From Bacteroidales bacterium (lineage in GTDB: Bacteria > Bacteroidota > Bacteroidia > Bacteroidales > B39-G9), in NCBI GenBank assembly GCA_023145555.1, contig JAGLDO010000105.1, positions 1-6,228 on the forward strand: a stretch of 6,228 bases of DNA, in the 5' to 3' direction. The position numbers and the translations under genes were made by a program. Position 1 is the first letter of the stretch; every line of letters starts with the position of its first letter. The notes under the pieces were generated by a model, which did no database searches, was not told the origin of the DNA, and was given only the letters and a program-made list of their open reading frames with translations. Shown here piece by piece: positions 1 to 5,959 of this stretch.

Positions 1-1
1 A

Positions 2-727
2 AAAAATGCTATAGAAGTATATAGCAAATTAAATGAATTTGATAATTCAAATTTACATTCATTATTCAAAGCGCATACAACATTAATGAATGGATTGACT
101 AAAAATCCCGGACATTTAAGAAATACGTCTGTAGGAATTGTAAAAGGCGAAGCGATTACACACATTGCTCCTCCATGCGAAATGGTTCCTTCATTAATTA
201 AAAATTTGCTTGACTATTTGAAAAATGATGATGATTTAATATTACTAAAGAGTTGTGTTTTTCATTATGAATTTGAATTTATACATCCATTTTTAGACGG
301 TAATGGTAGAATGGGACGTTTATGGCAAACTCTAATTTTAAAAGAATATTCACCTGTATTTGAATTTCTTCCAATTGAAACTTTAATTAAAGAACGACAG
401 CAAGATTATTATAATGCACTCGAAAAATCAGATAATCAGGGAAAATCTACTGTATTTATTGAATTCATGCTTGATATTGTAAAAGAAACTCTTGAAAATT
501 TATTGAAAATTCAAAATGTATCTTTAACAAATATTGACAGAATAGAACATTTTATGGATATTGTAGATTATTATTATTTTACAAGGCAAGATTATCTTAG
601 AACATTTAAAGAAATATCTTCAGCAACAGCAAGCAGAGATTTGAAAGAAGCAGTAGATAAAAAAATTATAGAAAAAACAGGAGATAAAAGAACAACAAAA
701 TATAGATTTGTAAAAAAAACAATATAG
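2..727 (+). CDS. Fic domain protein, 5'-truncated by window edge
   Basis: The frame is open from base 2 to the TAG at 725-727, giving 241 visible residues. An internal ATG at 86 is not the real start, because Fic-like sequence (SLFKAHTTLMNGL) runs through it. The Fic active-site motif HPFLDGNGRMGR lies at 284-319. It carries the catalytic His, the Asp/Glu metal-ligand position and the GNGR anion-binding loop that binds ATP phosphates. The preceding segment (VGIVKGEAITHIAPP) is typical of the family's flap region. After the Fic core, roughly 545-724 looks like a winged-helix domain (FTRQDYLRTFKEIS, then SRDLKEAVDKKIIEK). Family knowledge: Fic proteins usually transfer AMP from ATP onto a target protein. 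The target cannot be told from sequence. An N-terminal inhibitory [S/T]xxxE[G/N] helix, if present, would lie outside the window. The gene converges with the DUF2520 gene. No antitoxin partner is visible downstream. Confidence 0.93.
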   Translation, partial: KNAIEVYSKLNEFDNSNLHSLFKAHTTLMNGLTKNPGHLRNTSVGIVKGEAITHIAPPCEMVPSLIKNLLDYLKNDDDLILLKSCVFHYEFEFIHPFLDGNGRMGRLWQTLILKEYSPVFEFLPIETLIKERQQDYYNALEKSDNQGKSTVFIEFMLDIVKETLENLLKIQNVSLTNIDRIEHFMDIVDYYYFTRQDYLRTFKEISSATASRDLKEAVDKKIIEKTGDKRTTKYRFVKKTI

Positions 728-765
728 AAAAACACTGCGACACGTTGATAAAAAATAAATAAATC

Positions 766-1527
766 CTATTTATTCATCATCCGAAAAATATCATCACTAA
801 TAAGTCGATAAATATTTTTCAAATTATCGTCATCGAGCATTTTTAAATGTTTCTCAATTATTTGAGCGTCGTTTCTCACAGCCGGACCTGTTTGAACTTT
901 TTGAGGGTCATTATCAATAATTTTATTAGCCGTTTCAATAATTAAAGGTTTTAAAATATCGAAAGGAATATTACCTTTATTAAGAATATCGGCAGAAATA
1001 GAATATAAATGATTAACAAAATTACAAGCAAAAACAGCTGCTAGATGAATAATTTTTCGTTGGTCAGAATTGATTAAACGTACATCATTGGAAACATCAT
1101 TAGCAATCTTTTCTATCAGCTGTAAACTTTTTAAGTTGTTAGCTTCAATACATATTGGAATGTTTTTAAAATCGACTATTCTTTCTTTAAAAAAAGTTTG
1201 AAGCGGATAAAAAACGCCGTAATTATCAGTTATATTTTTAAAAACATCTATACTTATACTTCCTGCTGTGTGAACAATAAATTTATTTTCAAAATTATTA
1301 CATTCAAGTAATTTAGGAATTATTTTATCACCAACTGAAAAAAAATAAATATCGGCTTTTTTCAGATTATTGATATCAATTGTATAATCACAATCAATTT
1401 TTTGAGCTAATTCTTTTGCAGATTTCTCGGTTCTGCTATAAATCTGCACTATTGAAAAACCGGCATTTTTTAACGTTAAAGATAAATTTGTAGCAAGATT
1501 ACCTGCACCAATAAATACAATGTTCAT
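766..1527 (-). CDS. Rossmann-like, DUF2520 domain protein (putative NAD(P)-dependent oxidoreductase)
   Basis: This is a 253-residue soluble protein. Residues 1-30 form a Rossmann beta-alpha-beta unit with the dinucleotide loop GAGN (7-10) followed by LATNL. SRT at 31-33, at the end of beta-2, suggests NADP preference (inference). HTAGS (86-90) and YPLQTF (107-112) follow. The C-terminal helical domain carries the DUF2520 signatures HLAAVFACNFVNHLY (161-175) and QTGPAVRND (212-220). The fold resembles ketopantoate reductase, pyrroline-5-carboxylate reductase and F420-dependent oxidoreductases, but the substrate is not established and I assign none. I chose the ATG at 1525-1527 because the Rossmann strand MNIVFIG starts there. 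The longer frame would start at a TTG (1558-1560) lying inside a good -7 promoter box. No Shine-Dalgarno sequence is visible. The gene lies 86 bp downstream of the kinase-like gene and ends facing the Fic gene. Confidence 0.88.
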   Translation of the reverse strand: MNIVFIGAGNLATNLSLTLKNAGFSIVQIYSRTEKSAKELAQKIDCDYTIDINNLKKADIYFFSVGDKIIPKLLECNNFENKFIVHTAGSISIDVFKNITDNYGVFYPLQTFFKERIVDFKNIPICIEANNLKSLQLIEKIANDVSNDVRLINSDQRKIIHLAAVFACNFVNHLYSISADILNKGNIPFDILKPLIIETANKIIDNDPQKVQTGPAVRNDAQIIEKHLKMLDDDNLKNIYRLISDDIFRMMNK

Positions 1528-1557
1528 ATTTAGATTATTAATATTTTGATTTTGCCA

Positions 1558-1565
1558 CAAATGTA
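1558..1565 (-). promoter_or_regulatory. Candidate Bacteroidota -7 promoter box for the DUF2520 gene
   Basis: Read on the minus strand, 1565-1558 is TACATTTG, a full match to the Bacteroidota -7 consensus TAnnTTTG. It would put transcription start near 1552 and leave a leader of about 25 nt before the ATG at 1527. No TTTG (-33) element is seen at the usual distance upstream, so this is a half-supported promoter. The gene may also be read through from the kinase-like gene. Confidence 0.4.
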
Positions 1566-1613
1566 ATTTCTAGTCCATATTTATGGGAATATAAGGCATG
1601 TAAATAATTTTAT

Positions 1614-2309
1614 TTATCTTATTTCGCAAAAACTTCTCATTTTCAACAAATCAAAAGCTATTCCGGCAATTTCGTCTGTAGTCATTTTGGCACAATTAAA
1701 AGTGGCATCAAAAAGTATATCCTCAAATTTTTGACTGCAAAAAGATTCTATTAAATTTTTTCTTTTACTGTCTAAATCCTTCACAAAATCTTCAGCTTCG
1801 GAAAGTGTTATATTTTTTTGTTTACTAATAATATCAGCTTTCCATTTTAATGGTCCCTGTAATCTTATATGAAAAGAATCGTCAACATTTTTGGCAATAG
1901 CAACACCTCCCCTACCAATAATAACTACTTTACCATCTTCGGCATAATTACTGATAACTTTAGCTATTGTTTTCCTTATTTTTTTATCACTTTTATAATA
2001 TTTACTTAAAAATGCGGAAAGAACTTCCTCAAACATTGATTTCTTTTCTGCCTTAAACACATATTGTATTTTGTCAGGATGGAGATTTAATTCTGTCGAC
2101 GATTTCTCTAATATCTCTTTACTAATACAAGTCCATTGATCTTTACTATATTGATGTATAAATTTAATAATTTTATCGGAAATTTCTTCAGCAGGGCATC
2201 CTACTTCTCTCGATATAGTAATAATAGGACCCCATTTTTTAACAGGTTCTTTTAATTTTTTACTTTTATAAAACCTTTCTTCCATGTACTTTATAAGAAT
2301 ATTTGACAT
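1614..2309 (-). CDS. Cytidylate kinase-like family protein
   Basis: This is a 231-residue soluble protein of the Cytidylate_kin2-type P-loop family. After a basic N-terminal stretch, the strand PIITISREVG leads into the loop GCPAEEI (37-43), which stands where a Walker A would be. The segment KVVIIGRGG (127-135) and then FHIRLQGPLKWKADII (146-161) match the family's core strand and LID-proximal arginine region. LFDATFN (199-205) is the later conserved strand, usually YDLVIN-like. The loop lacks the Lys-Ser/Thr of a classical Walker A, so nucleoside monophosphate kinase activity should not be assumed. The name describes the fold only. The start is fixed by a strong GGAGGAG upstream. The gene is separated from the oxidoreductase operon by a terminator, so it is likely transcribed on its own or with the DUF2520 gene 86 bp downstream. 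A functional link between those two is not evident. Confidence 0.85.
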   Translation of the reverse strand: MSNILIKYMEERFYKSKKLKEPVKKWGPIITISREVGCPAEEISDKIIKFIHQYSKDQWTCISKEILEKSSTELNLHPDKIQYVFKAEKKSMFEEVLSAFLSKYYKSDKKIRKTIAKVISNYAEDGKVVIIGRGGVAIAKNVDDSFHIRLQGPLKWKADIISKQKNITLSEAEDFVKDLDSKRKNLIESFCSQKFEDILFDATFNCAKMTTDEIAGIAFDLLKMRSFCEIR

Positions 2310-2313
2310 TTAT

Positions 2314-2320
2314 CTCCTCC
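2314..2320 (-). promoter_or_regulatory. Strong Shine-Dalgarno site of the kinase-like gene
   Basis: The minus strand reads GGAGGAG, followed by ATAA and the ATG at 2309. This perfect ribosome binding site decides the start codon. It is notable because most Bacteroidota genes lack such sites. Confidence 0.8.
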
Positions 2321-2432
2321 AATATTTGTTTATTTTTCGTTTTTTAAATTACAAATAAAAAATAATATAAAAAAATAAAATCTTACAAATTGTTTTTTCC
2401 ATTTTAAACTTACTTAAAATATCAAAAACATC

Positions 2433-2469
2433 AAAAAAAAACTATCGGAATTTCAAAATTCCGATAGTT
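2433..2469 (-). terminator. Rho-independent terminator of the 2-oxoacid oxidoreductase operon
   Basis: Bases 2440-2452 pair perfectly with 2457-2469 (13 bp, including the CGG/CCG core) around a TCAA tetraloop. Read on the minus strand the hairpin runs straight into nine T (complement of A 2433-2441), the classical intrinsic terminator layout. The orientation is one-way: no T run follows on the plus strand. It begins 25 bp after the stop codon of the beta subunit, so it marks the operon end. Confidence 0.93.
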
Positions 2470-2494
2470 AAAAATACATTATTAAATATTCAAT

Positions 2495-3400
2495 TTATTT
2501 CCAATGTGTTCTCATATATTCCCACTTCTCATCTCTTTGTTGCTCAATAATATTAATATCATTGTCGGTTAAATGTTTAAATCTTCCTTGTTTTAACAAA
2601 TAATCTTTAGCAGAGAAAAATGATTTTGGATTTTTGTTAAGTTTAAATTCTCTATTTTGATATTCGGCAAGATAAAACAGTCCACTGTCAACAGCTTCTT
2701 TTGCAATTTGAATTGCTATTTCGGTTGGAATACCCCAACCTGTAGGACAAGTAGCATAAACATGAATAAAAGAAGTTCCTTTTGTATGTTTTGCTTTGTT
2801 AATTTTATCAATATAATCTTGAGGATATCCAACACTTGCAGTAGCAGCATAAGCAATCTCATGCGCCGCCATAATTTCAAACAAGTTCTTTTTAAAAGTC
2901 TTAGCACCATGAATATTTTTCCCTGCAGGAGTTGTTGTAGTCTTTGTTCCGTAAGGTGTTAAACCGCTTTTTTGAATACCGGTATTCATATATGCTTCAT
3001 TATCGTAACATACATAAATAATATCTTCGTTTCTATCAATAGCACCGGAAAGAGCTTGAAGCCCAATATCAGCAGTACCACCGTCACCTGCAAAAACCAC
3101 AGTTTTATAATCCTTCAATCCTAATGCTTTTGCACCAACAGAAACACCCGAAGCCATTGAAGCAGATCCAGGGAAAGTTGAAATTATTGCATTATTTACA
3201 AAAGCCATTTGAGGAAAAATAAAACCCACTGCTGACATACATCCTGCAGGCAAAACTGCGAAAGTTCGCTCTCCAAGAACTTTTAGTGCTAATCGAACAG
3301 CTAAGCTACCGCCACAACCGGCACATGCTTTATGACCATAAAAAAACTCTTTATCAGTAATATTTTTTGGCGTAATTCTTTTTATATCTGTATTATTCAT
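2495..3400 (-). CDS. porB: 2-oxoacid:ferredoxin oxidoreductase, beta subunit (TPP-binding; pyruvate or 2-oxoisovalerate type)
   Basis: At 301 residues this is about the usual size for the beta subunit of four-subunit POR/VOR enzymes. It holds the thiamine diphosphate site. The TPP motif begins GDGG (106-109) and ends at YDNEAY (132-137), where Asn134 would complete the metal/diphosphate site. Four cysteines at the family's conserved places, Cys26 and Cys29 (CAGC), Cys54 (AGCM) and Cys218 (TCPTGW), should ligate the proximal [4Fe-4S] cluster that takes electrons from the TPP radical. YMNTGIQKSGLTPYG (137-151) is typical of the family. The start overlaps the end of the alpha gene by 8 bp (3393-3400), with only a weak GGGG about 9 nt upstream, so translational coupling is likely. 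It is the last gene of the operon. The complex is cytoplasmic and oxidatively decarboxylates a 2-oxoacid to acyl-CoA. The symbol reflects the POR-like layout; a VOR-type substrate is not excluded. Confidence 0.95.
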   Translation of the reverse strand: MNNTDIKRITPKNITDKEFFYGHKACAGCGGSLAVRLALKVLGERTFAVLPAGCMSAVGFIFPQMAFVNNAIISTFPGSASMASGVSVGAKALGLKDYKTVVFAGDGGTADIGLQALSGAIDRNEDIIYVCYDNEAYMNTGIQKSGLTPYGTKTTTTPAGKNIHGAKTFKKNLFEIMAAHEIAYAATASVGYPQDYIDKINKAKHTKGTSFIHVYATCPTGWGIPTEIAIQIAKEAVDSGLFYLAEYQNREFKLNKNPKSFFSAKDYLLKQGRFKHLTDNDINIIEQQRDEKWEYMRTHWK

Positions 3401-4583
3401 CTGTTTCGACCCCCATATTTATAAATTGAACTCGTTTTTGTTTTTCTCCGTCAACAGCTTTAAAGAGACTAACAAACATATTATAAATGTCTGATTTTGA
3501 AACGTCTCTTCCACCCATTCCACATAAAAAATCAAGCGATAATGGAGCATTTTCTAATTTTGATAAAGCTGAATTAACATTTGTGAAAACAGTTCCCTCG
3601 TAACCAAAAGAAATATCTTTCTCGACAATACCAACAGCTTTTACATTTTTGGCAAGTTTAATAATTTCCTTTTCAGGAAAAGGACGCATATACCTAATTT
3701 TCAAAAGACCAACTTTTTTTCCTTCATCACGCAACTTATCAACAATTATTCTAACAGTACCGGTAATGCTGCCAAGAGTAAGCATAACAACTTCTGCATC
3801 ATCACATCGATATTCCTGAACCATACCTCCATAATATCTTTCAAACTTATCGCCAAATTCTTTATCAACATCATTAATAACATCAATAGAGTTAAACATT
3901 GCTCTGTTTTGTTGATATTTATATTCTAAATTATCTGCCGGAGTTGTGCTAAATGCCATATTTTTAGGTTCTTCAAACGACATCTTGTTTGGAGTTTGAA
4001 AAGGAGGTAAAAAACCATCAACTTTCTCTTGTTCAGGAATATCTACTAATTCATAAGTATGAGTTAATACAAATCCGTCAAGATTAATCATAAATGGCGT
4101 TAAAACATCTTTATTTTCGGCAATTTTATATGCTTGAATAATCATGTCGAGTGCTTCTTGAGCATCTTCAACATAAACCTGAATCCAACCACTATCAAGA
4201 AGAGATAAAGAATCGCGCTGGTCGCCATAAATACTCCAAGGCAAAGCCAATGAACGGTTTGCATTCATCATAACAATAGGGTAACGACCGCCACTTGCAT
4301 AATGTAATCCTTCTGCCATATATAATAAACCCTGCGATGAAGTAGCAGTAAAAGCACGAGCACCAACAGCACTAACTCCCATTGCAGCCGACATAGCTGA
4401 GTGCTCCGATTCAACATGCATATATTCTGCGTTTAACTCACCACTTTCAACCATTTCTGATAATCGCTCAACAGTAACAGTTTGAGGTGTAATTGGATAA
4501 GCTGAAATAACATTTGGTCGTGATAATTTTGCACCAATAGCAACAGCTTCGTCGCCTGAGATAAATAATTTTTTATTGCTCAT
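3393..4583 (-). CDS. porA: 2-oxoacid:ferredoxin oxidoreductase, alpha subunit (pyruvate or 2-oxoisovalerate type)
   Basis: At 396 residues this matches alpha subunits of Thermotoga/Pyrococcus-type POR and VOR. The N-terminal pyrimidine-binding TPP domain has SAYPITPQT (27-35), whose Thr32 corresponds to the substrate/TPP-contacting Thr of pyruvate:ferredoxin oxidoreductases. ESEHSAMSA (58-66) contains the Glu expected to activate the TPP aminopyrimidine, and TSSQG is at 81-85. NANR (107-110) and GDQRD (120-124) lie near the substrate pocket. The transketolase C-terminal-like domain II includes LTLGSITGT (268-276), RYMRPFP (297-303) and GMGGRDVS (355-362). The start is an ATGA overlap with the delta stop (4580-4583), with AAGGAGG 7 nt upstream. 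It works with the beta subunit to form the active site; the alpha subunit carries no cluster. Sequence alone does not decide pyruvate against branched-chain 2-oxoacids. There is no sign of damage. Confidence 0.95.
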   Translation of the reverse strand: MSNKKLFISGDEAVAIGAKLSRPNVISAYPITPQTVTVERLSEMVESGELNAEYMHVESEHSAMSAAMGVSAVGARAFTATSSQGLLYMAEGLHYASGGRYPIVMMNANRSLALPWSIYGDQRDSLSLLDSGWIQVYVEDAQEALDMIIQAYKIAENKDVLTPFMINLDGFVLTHTYELVDIPEQEKVDGFLPPFQTPNKMSFEEPKNMAFSTTPADNLEYKYQQNRAMFNSIDVINDVDKEFGDKFERYYGGMVQEYRCDDAEVVMLTLGSITGTVRIIVDKLRDEGKKVGLLKIRYMRPFPEKEIIKLAKNVKAVGIVEKDISFGYEGTVFTNVNSALSKLENAPLSLDFLCGMGGRDVSKSDIYNMFVSLFKAVDGEKQKRVQFINMGVETDE

Positions 4584-4882
4584 AACAATTCCTCCTTAAC
4601 CATTTTAATTGCGTTTACAGGACATTCGTGTGCACAAACGCCGCAACCTTTACAATAATCATAATCAACATCAACCTTATTTTCAGATTTAAAAATTACT
4701 CCATCAGGGCAAACTAAATAACAACGCAAACAATTAATACACAAATCTTTATCAATAATTGGACGAAAAGTTCTCCAACCTGCATTAGTCTCAGCAAGAA
4801 ATCCTGCTGTAAATTGTGGTCCAACAGGATAGTCATCTATATGCTTTGGTCGGACAAACTTTTGTACTTTTGGTCTATTCAT
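4580..4882 (-). CDS. porD: 2-oxoacid:ferredoxin oxidoreductase, delta subunit (2x[4Fe-4S] ferredoxin-like)
   Basis: This 100-residue protein has an approximately 43-residue N-terminal extension (containing PVGPQFTAGFLAE and the GWRTFRPIID junction) followed by a bacterial 2[4Fe-4S] ferredoxin fold. The first cluster motif is Cys48-x2-Cys51-x2-Cys54-x3-Cys58-Pro. The second is Cys77-x2-Cys80-x2-Cys83-x3-Cys87-Pro. All eight ligands are present. The subunit carries electrons from the beta-subunit cluster to soluble ferredoxin. The W-R-x-F-R-P-x-I-D lead-in is typical of PorD/VorD subunits and differs from free ferredoxins. The start has AGGAGG 5 nt upstream, and the gene overlaps gamma by 8 bp upstream and alpha by 4 bp downstream, so the three are probably made stoichiometrically. 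Confidence 0.95.
   Translation of the reverse strand: MNRPKVQKFVRPKHIDDYPVGPQFTAGFLAETNAGWRTFRPIIDKDLCINCLRCYLVCPDGVIFKSENKVDVDYDYCKGCGVCAHECPVNAIKMVKEELL
4591..4597 (-). promoter_or_regulatory. Shine-Dalgarno site of the alpha subunit gene, inside delta
   Basis: The minus strand AAGGAGG lies within the last codons of the delta gene, 7 nt before the alpha ATG (4583). It fixes that start and implies coupled or reinitiated translation across the ATGA overlap. Confidence 0.75.
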
Positions 4883-5426
4883 TGCAACCTCCTCTTATAA
4901 TTTCGTATGATTTTTTTACAAGCTCAATATTTTTTTGTACTAATGATGGCTTCATTTCTGTTTCAATACTCTTTATAGCAGAATCTAAACTAACAACATT
5001 TGAGACAGCAACCAAAGCACCAAACATAGCGGTATTTGTAATAGGACGTTTTAAAATTTCTAAAGCTATTGATGTAGCATCAATTGAAACGACTTTAGAA
5101 TCCTTTAAAACACTCGAATATTTTTCGGGATTTTTTGTGTTAATTAAAATCGTTCCATCATTTTTCAAGCCATCAGTAATGTTTTTATTAATGAGAGTCT
5201 CATCCATAACTACGACATAATCGCATTCTTTAACCTCGCTTCGGTCTGTGATTTTGTGATTGTCAATTCTTGTAAAAGCCAAAACAGGTGCACCACGGCG
5301 CTCAGGTCCAAATGAAGGAAAAGCCATTGCATATTTATTTTCGAATAATGCAGCTGACATTCCTAATAGTCGTGAAACAGTAAAGCCACCTTGTCCGCCC
5401 CTACCATGCCATCTAACTTCTATCAT
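4875..5426 (-). CDS. porC: 2-oxoacid:ferredoxin oxidoreductase, gamma subunit
   Basis: At 183 residues this is the normal length for the gamma subunit (POR_N-like catalytic domain III, the CoA-binding-side domain). HGRGGQGG (7-14) is the family's signature N-terminal loop. FPSFGPERRGAPV (36-48) is the conserved segment thought to contact CoA. RPITNTAMFGALVA (127-140) is the usual C-terminal signature. The start ATG at 5424-5426 has AGGAG 8 nt upstream, and the protein begins directly with the first beta strand (MIEVRWHG). The gene is first of the gamma-delta-alpha-beta operon and overlaps delta by 8 bp. In archaea one gamma subunit can be shared between POR and VOR. Here only one set is seen, so no sharing can be judged. 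No TAnnTTTG box is found in the 71 bp upstream, so it may be transcribed from the Lrp/AsnC promoter or from a non-consensus one. Confidence 0.95.
   Translation of the reverse strand: MIEVRWHGRGGQGGFTVSRLLGMSAALFENKYAMAFPSFGPERRGAPVLAFTRIDNHKITDRSEVKECDYVVVMDETLINKNITDGLKNDGTILINTKNPEKYSSVLKDSKVVSIDATSIALEILKRPITNTAMFGALVAVSNVVSLDSAIKSIETEMKPSLVQKNIELVKKSYEIIRGGCNE
4888..4896 (-). promoter_or_regulatory. Shine-Dalgarno site of the delta subunit gene, inside gamma
   Basis: The minus strand AAGAGGAGG lies within the last codons of gamma and ends 5 nt before the delta ATG (4882). It supports that start over any internal ATG. Confidence 0.75.
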
Positions 5427-5434
5427 ATTCTTAT

Positions 5435-5439
5435 CTCCT
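5435..5439 (-). promoter_or_regulatory. Shine-Dalgarno site of the gamma subunit gene
   Basis: The minus strand AGGAG lies 8 nt before the ATG at 5426, a conventional spacing. It supports independent initiation of the first operon gene. Confidence 0.7.
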
Positions 5440-5460
5440 ATTTGTTAATTAAGTATTTAT

Positions 5461-5480
5461 AATGTAATAATTATTATATT
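5461..5480. promoter_or_regulatory. AT-rich palindrome, candidate Lrp/AsnC operator
   Basis: This 20-bp near-perfect inverted repeat pairs 18 of 20 positions, with a perfect 12-bp core TAATAATTATTA (5465-5476). It sits in the 71-bp spacer between the Lrp/AsnC gene and the gamma subunit gene, about 35 bp upstream of the gamma start. Lrp-family dimers bind AT-rich palindromes of about this size, so an operator is plausible. In such AT-rich DNA, palindromes made only of A and T also arise by chance, so confidence is modest. Confidence 0.35.
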
Positions 5481-5497
5481 TAAATTTATAAAATTCT

Positions 5498-5959
5498 TTA
5501 AACTTCTATTTGTCGTTCAATTGTTTGCTCTAAAGAAATAAAAGTTTCCGTTCTTGAAACTCCTTCAATATTTTGTATAGTATCTATTAATATCTTCATT
5601 AAATGTTCATTATTTTTACAATATAATTTTAAAAAAATTGCATAATTCCCTGTTGTGTAATGACATTCAACTATTTCATTAATTTTTTTCAACTCATTAA
5701 CAACACTTTTGTAAGCATGAGCCTTATCTAAAAACACTCCAATAAAAGCACATATATCATAGCCTAATACTTTTGGATTAATAGTAAATTTTGATCCCTT
5801 AATAATACCTGCGTCGGTCATTTTTTTAACTCTCTGCTGAATTGCTGCACTTGAGATGTTACATTCTTTAGCAATACTTAAAAAGGAAATTCTTGCGTCA
5901 TTCATTAAATAAGATAAAATCTTTTTATCAATATTATCAATTGTTAATTTCTGAAACAT
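5498..5959 (-). CDS. Lrp/AsnC family transcriptional regulator
   Basis: At 153 residues this is the standard length. The N-terminal winged helix-turn-helix spans about residues 7-57. DARISFLSIAKECNISSAAIQQRVKKM includes the recognition helix SSAAIQQRVKKM (36-47), followed by the wing around GIIKGSKF. The C-terminal RAM (ligand-sensing) domain spans about 68-148, with IVECHYTTGNYAIFLKLY (96-113) and GVSRTETFISLEQTIERQ (133-150), closely matching Bacteroidota Lrp/AsnC proteins. Such proteins form dimers and octamers and respond to amino acids. The gene lies directly upstream of, and on the same strand as, the oxidoreductase operon, 71 bp away. That suggests it controls the operon, itself, or both (inference). 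The start ATG (5957-5959) has no Shine-Dalgarno site but follows an A-rich leader, common in Bacteroidota. Its ligand cannot be named. Confidence 0.93.
   Translation of the reverse strand: MFQKLTIDNIDKKILSYLMNDARISFLSIAKECNISSAAIQQRVKKMTDAGIIKGSKFTINPKVLGYDICAFIGVFLDKAHAYKSVVNELKKINEIVECHYTTGNYAIFLKLYCKNNEHLMKILIDTIQNIEGVSRTETFISLEQTIERQIEV

Larger units (their letters stand above)
2310..2494. other. 185-bp spacer between the kinase-like gene and the beta subunit
   Basis: This very AT-rich spacer holds the oxidoreductase operon terminator (2433-2469) and the Shine-Dalgarno site of the kinase-like gene (2314-2320). A promoter for the kinase-like gene must lie between them if it is transcribed separately. 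The best -7 candidate is TTTATTTG, minus strand 2359-2352, which matches five of the six specified TAnnTTTG positions. A TTTG sits at 2389-2386, but the 26-nt spacing is longer than usual. I therefore do not call this promoter firmly. No small ORF or RNA gene is recognisable. Confidence 0.5.

Noticed and set aside
754..774. AT-only inverted repeat between the Fic and DUF2520 genes as a bidirectional terminator
   Set aside because: The stem has no G-C pairs and no adjacent T run, and such repeats are expected by chance in sequence this AT-rich.
1571..1586. Small CCAT/ATGG hairpin in the gap between the kinase-like and DUF2520 genes
   Set aside because: It has only four paired bases around a short loop and no T tract, so it is not convincing as a terminator or riboswitch.
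2657..2962. Plus-strand 101-codon open frame opposite the beta subunit gene
   Set aside because: It lies wholly antisense to a gene with clear motifs, its translation is Cys/Ser/Phe-rich and family-less, and there is no ribosome binding site or promoter. It is a shadow frame, as is the 2716-2910 minus frame.
4816..5220. Plus-strand 134-codon open frame opposite the delta and gamma genes
   Set aside because: It is antisense to two conserved overlapping subunit genes and its translation resembles no known protein, so it is a shadow frame.
5260..5448. Plus-strand 62-codon open frame opposite the start of the gamma gene
   Set aside because: It is complementary to the conserved N-terminal coding region of gamma and has no features of its own.
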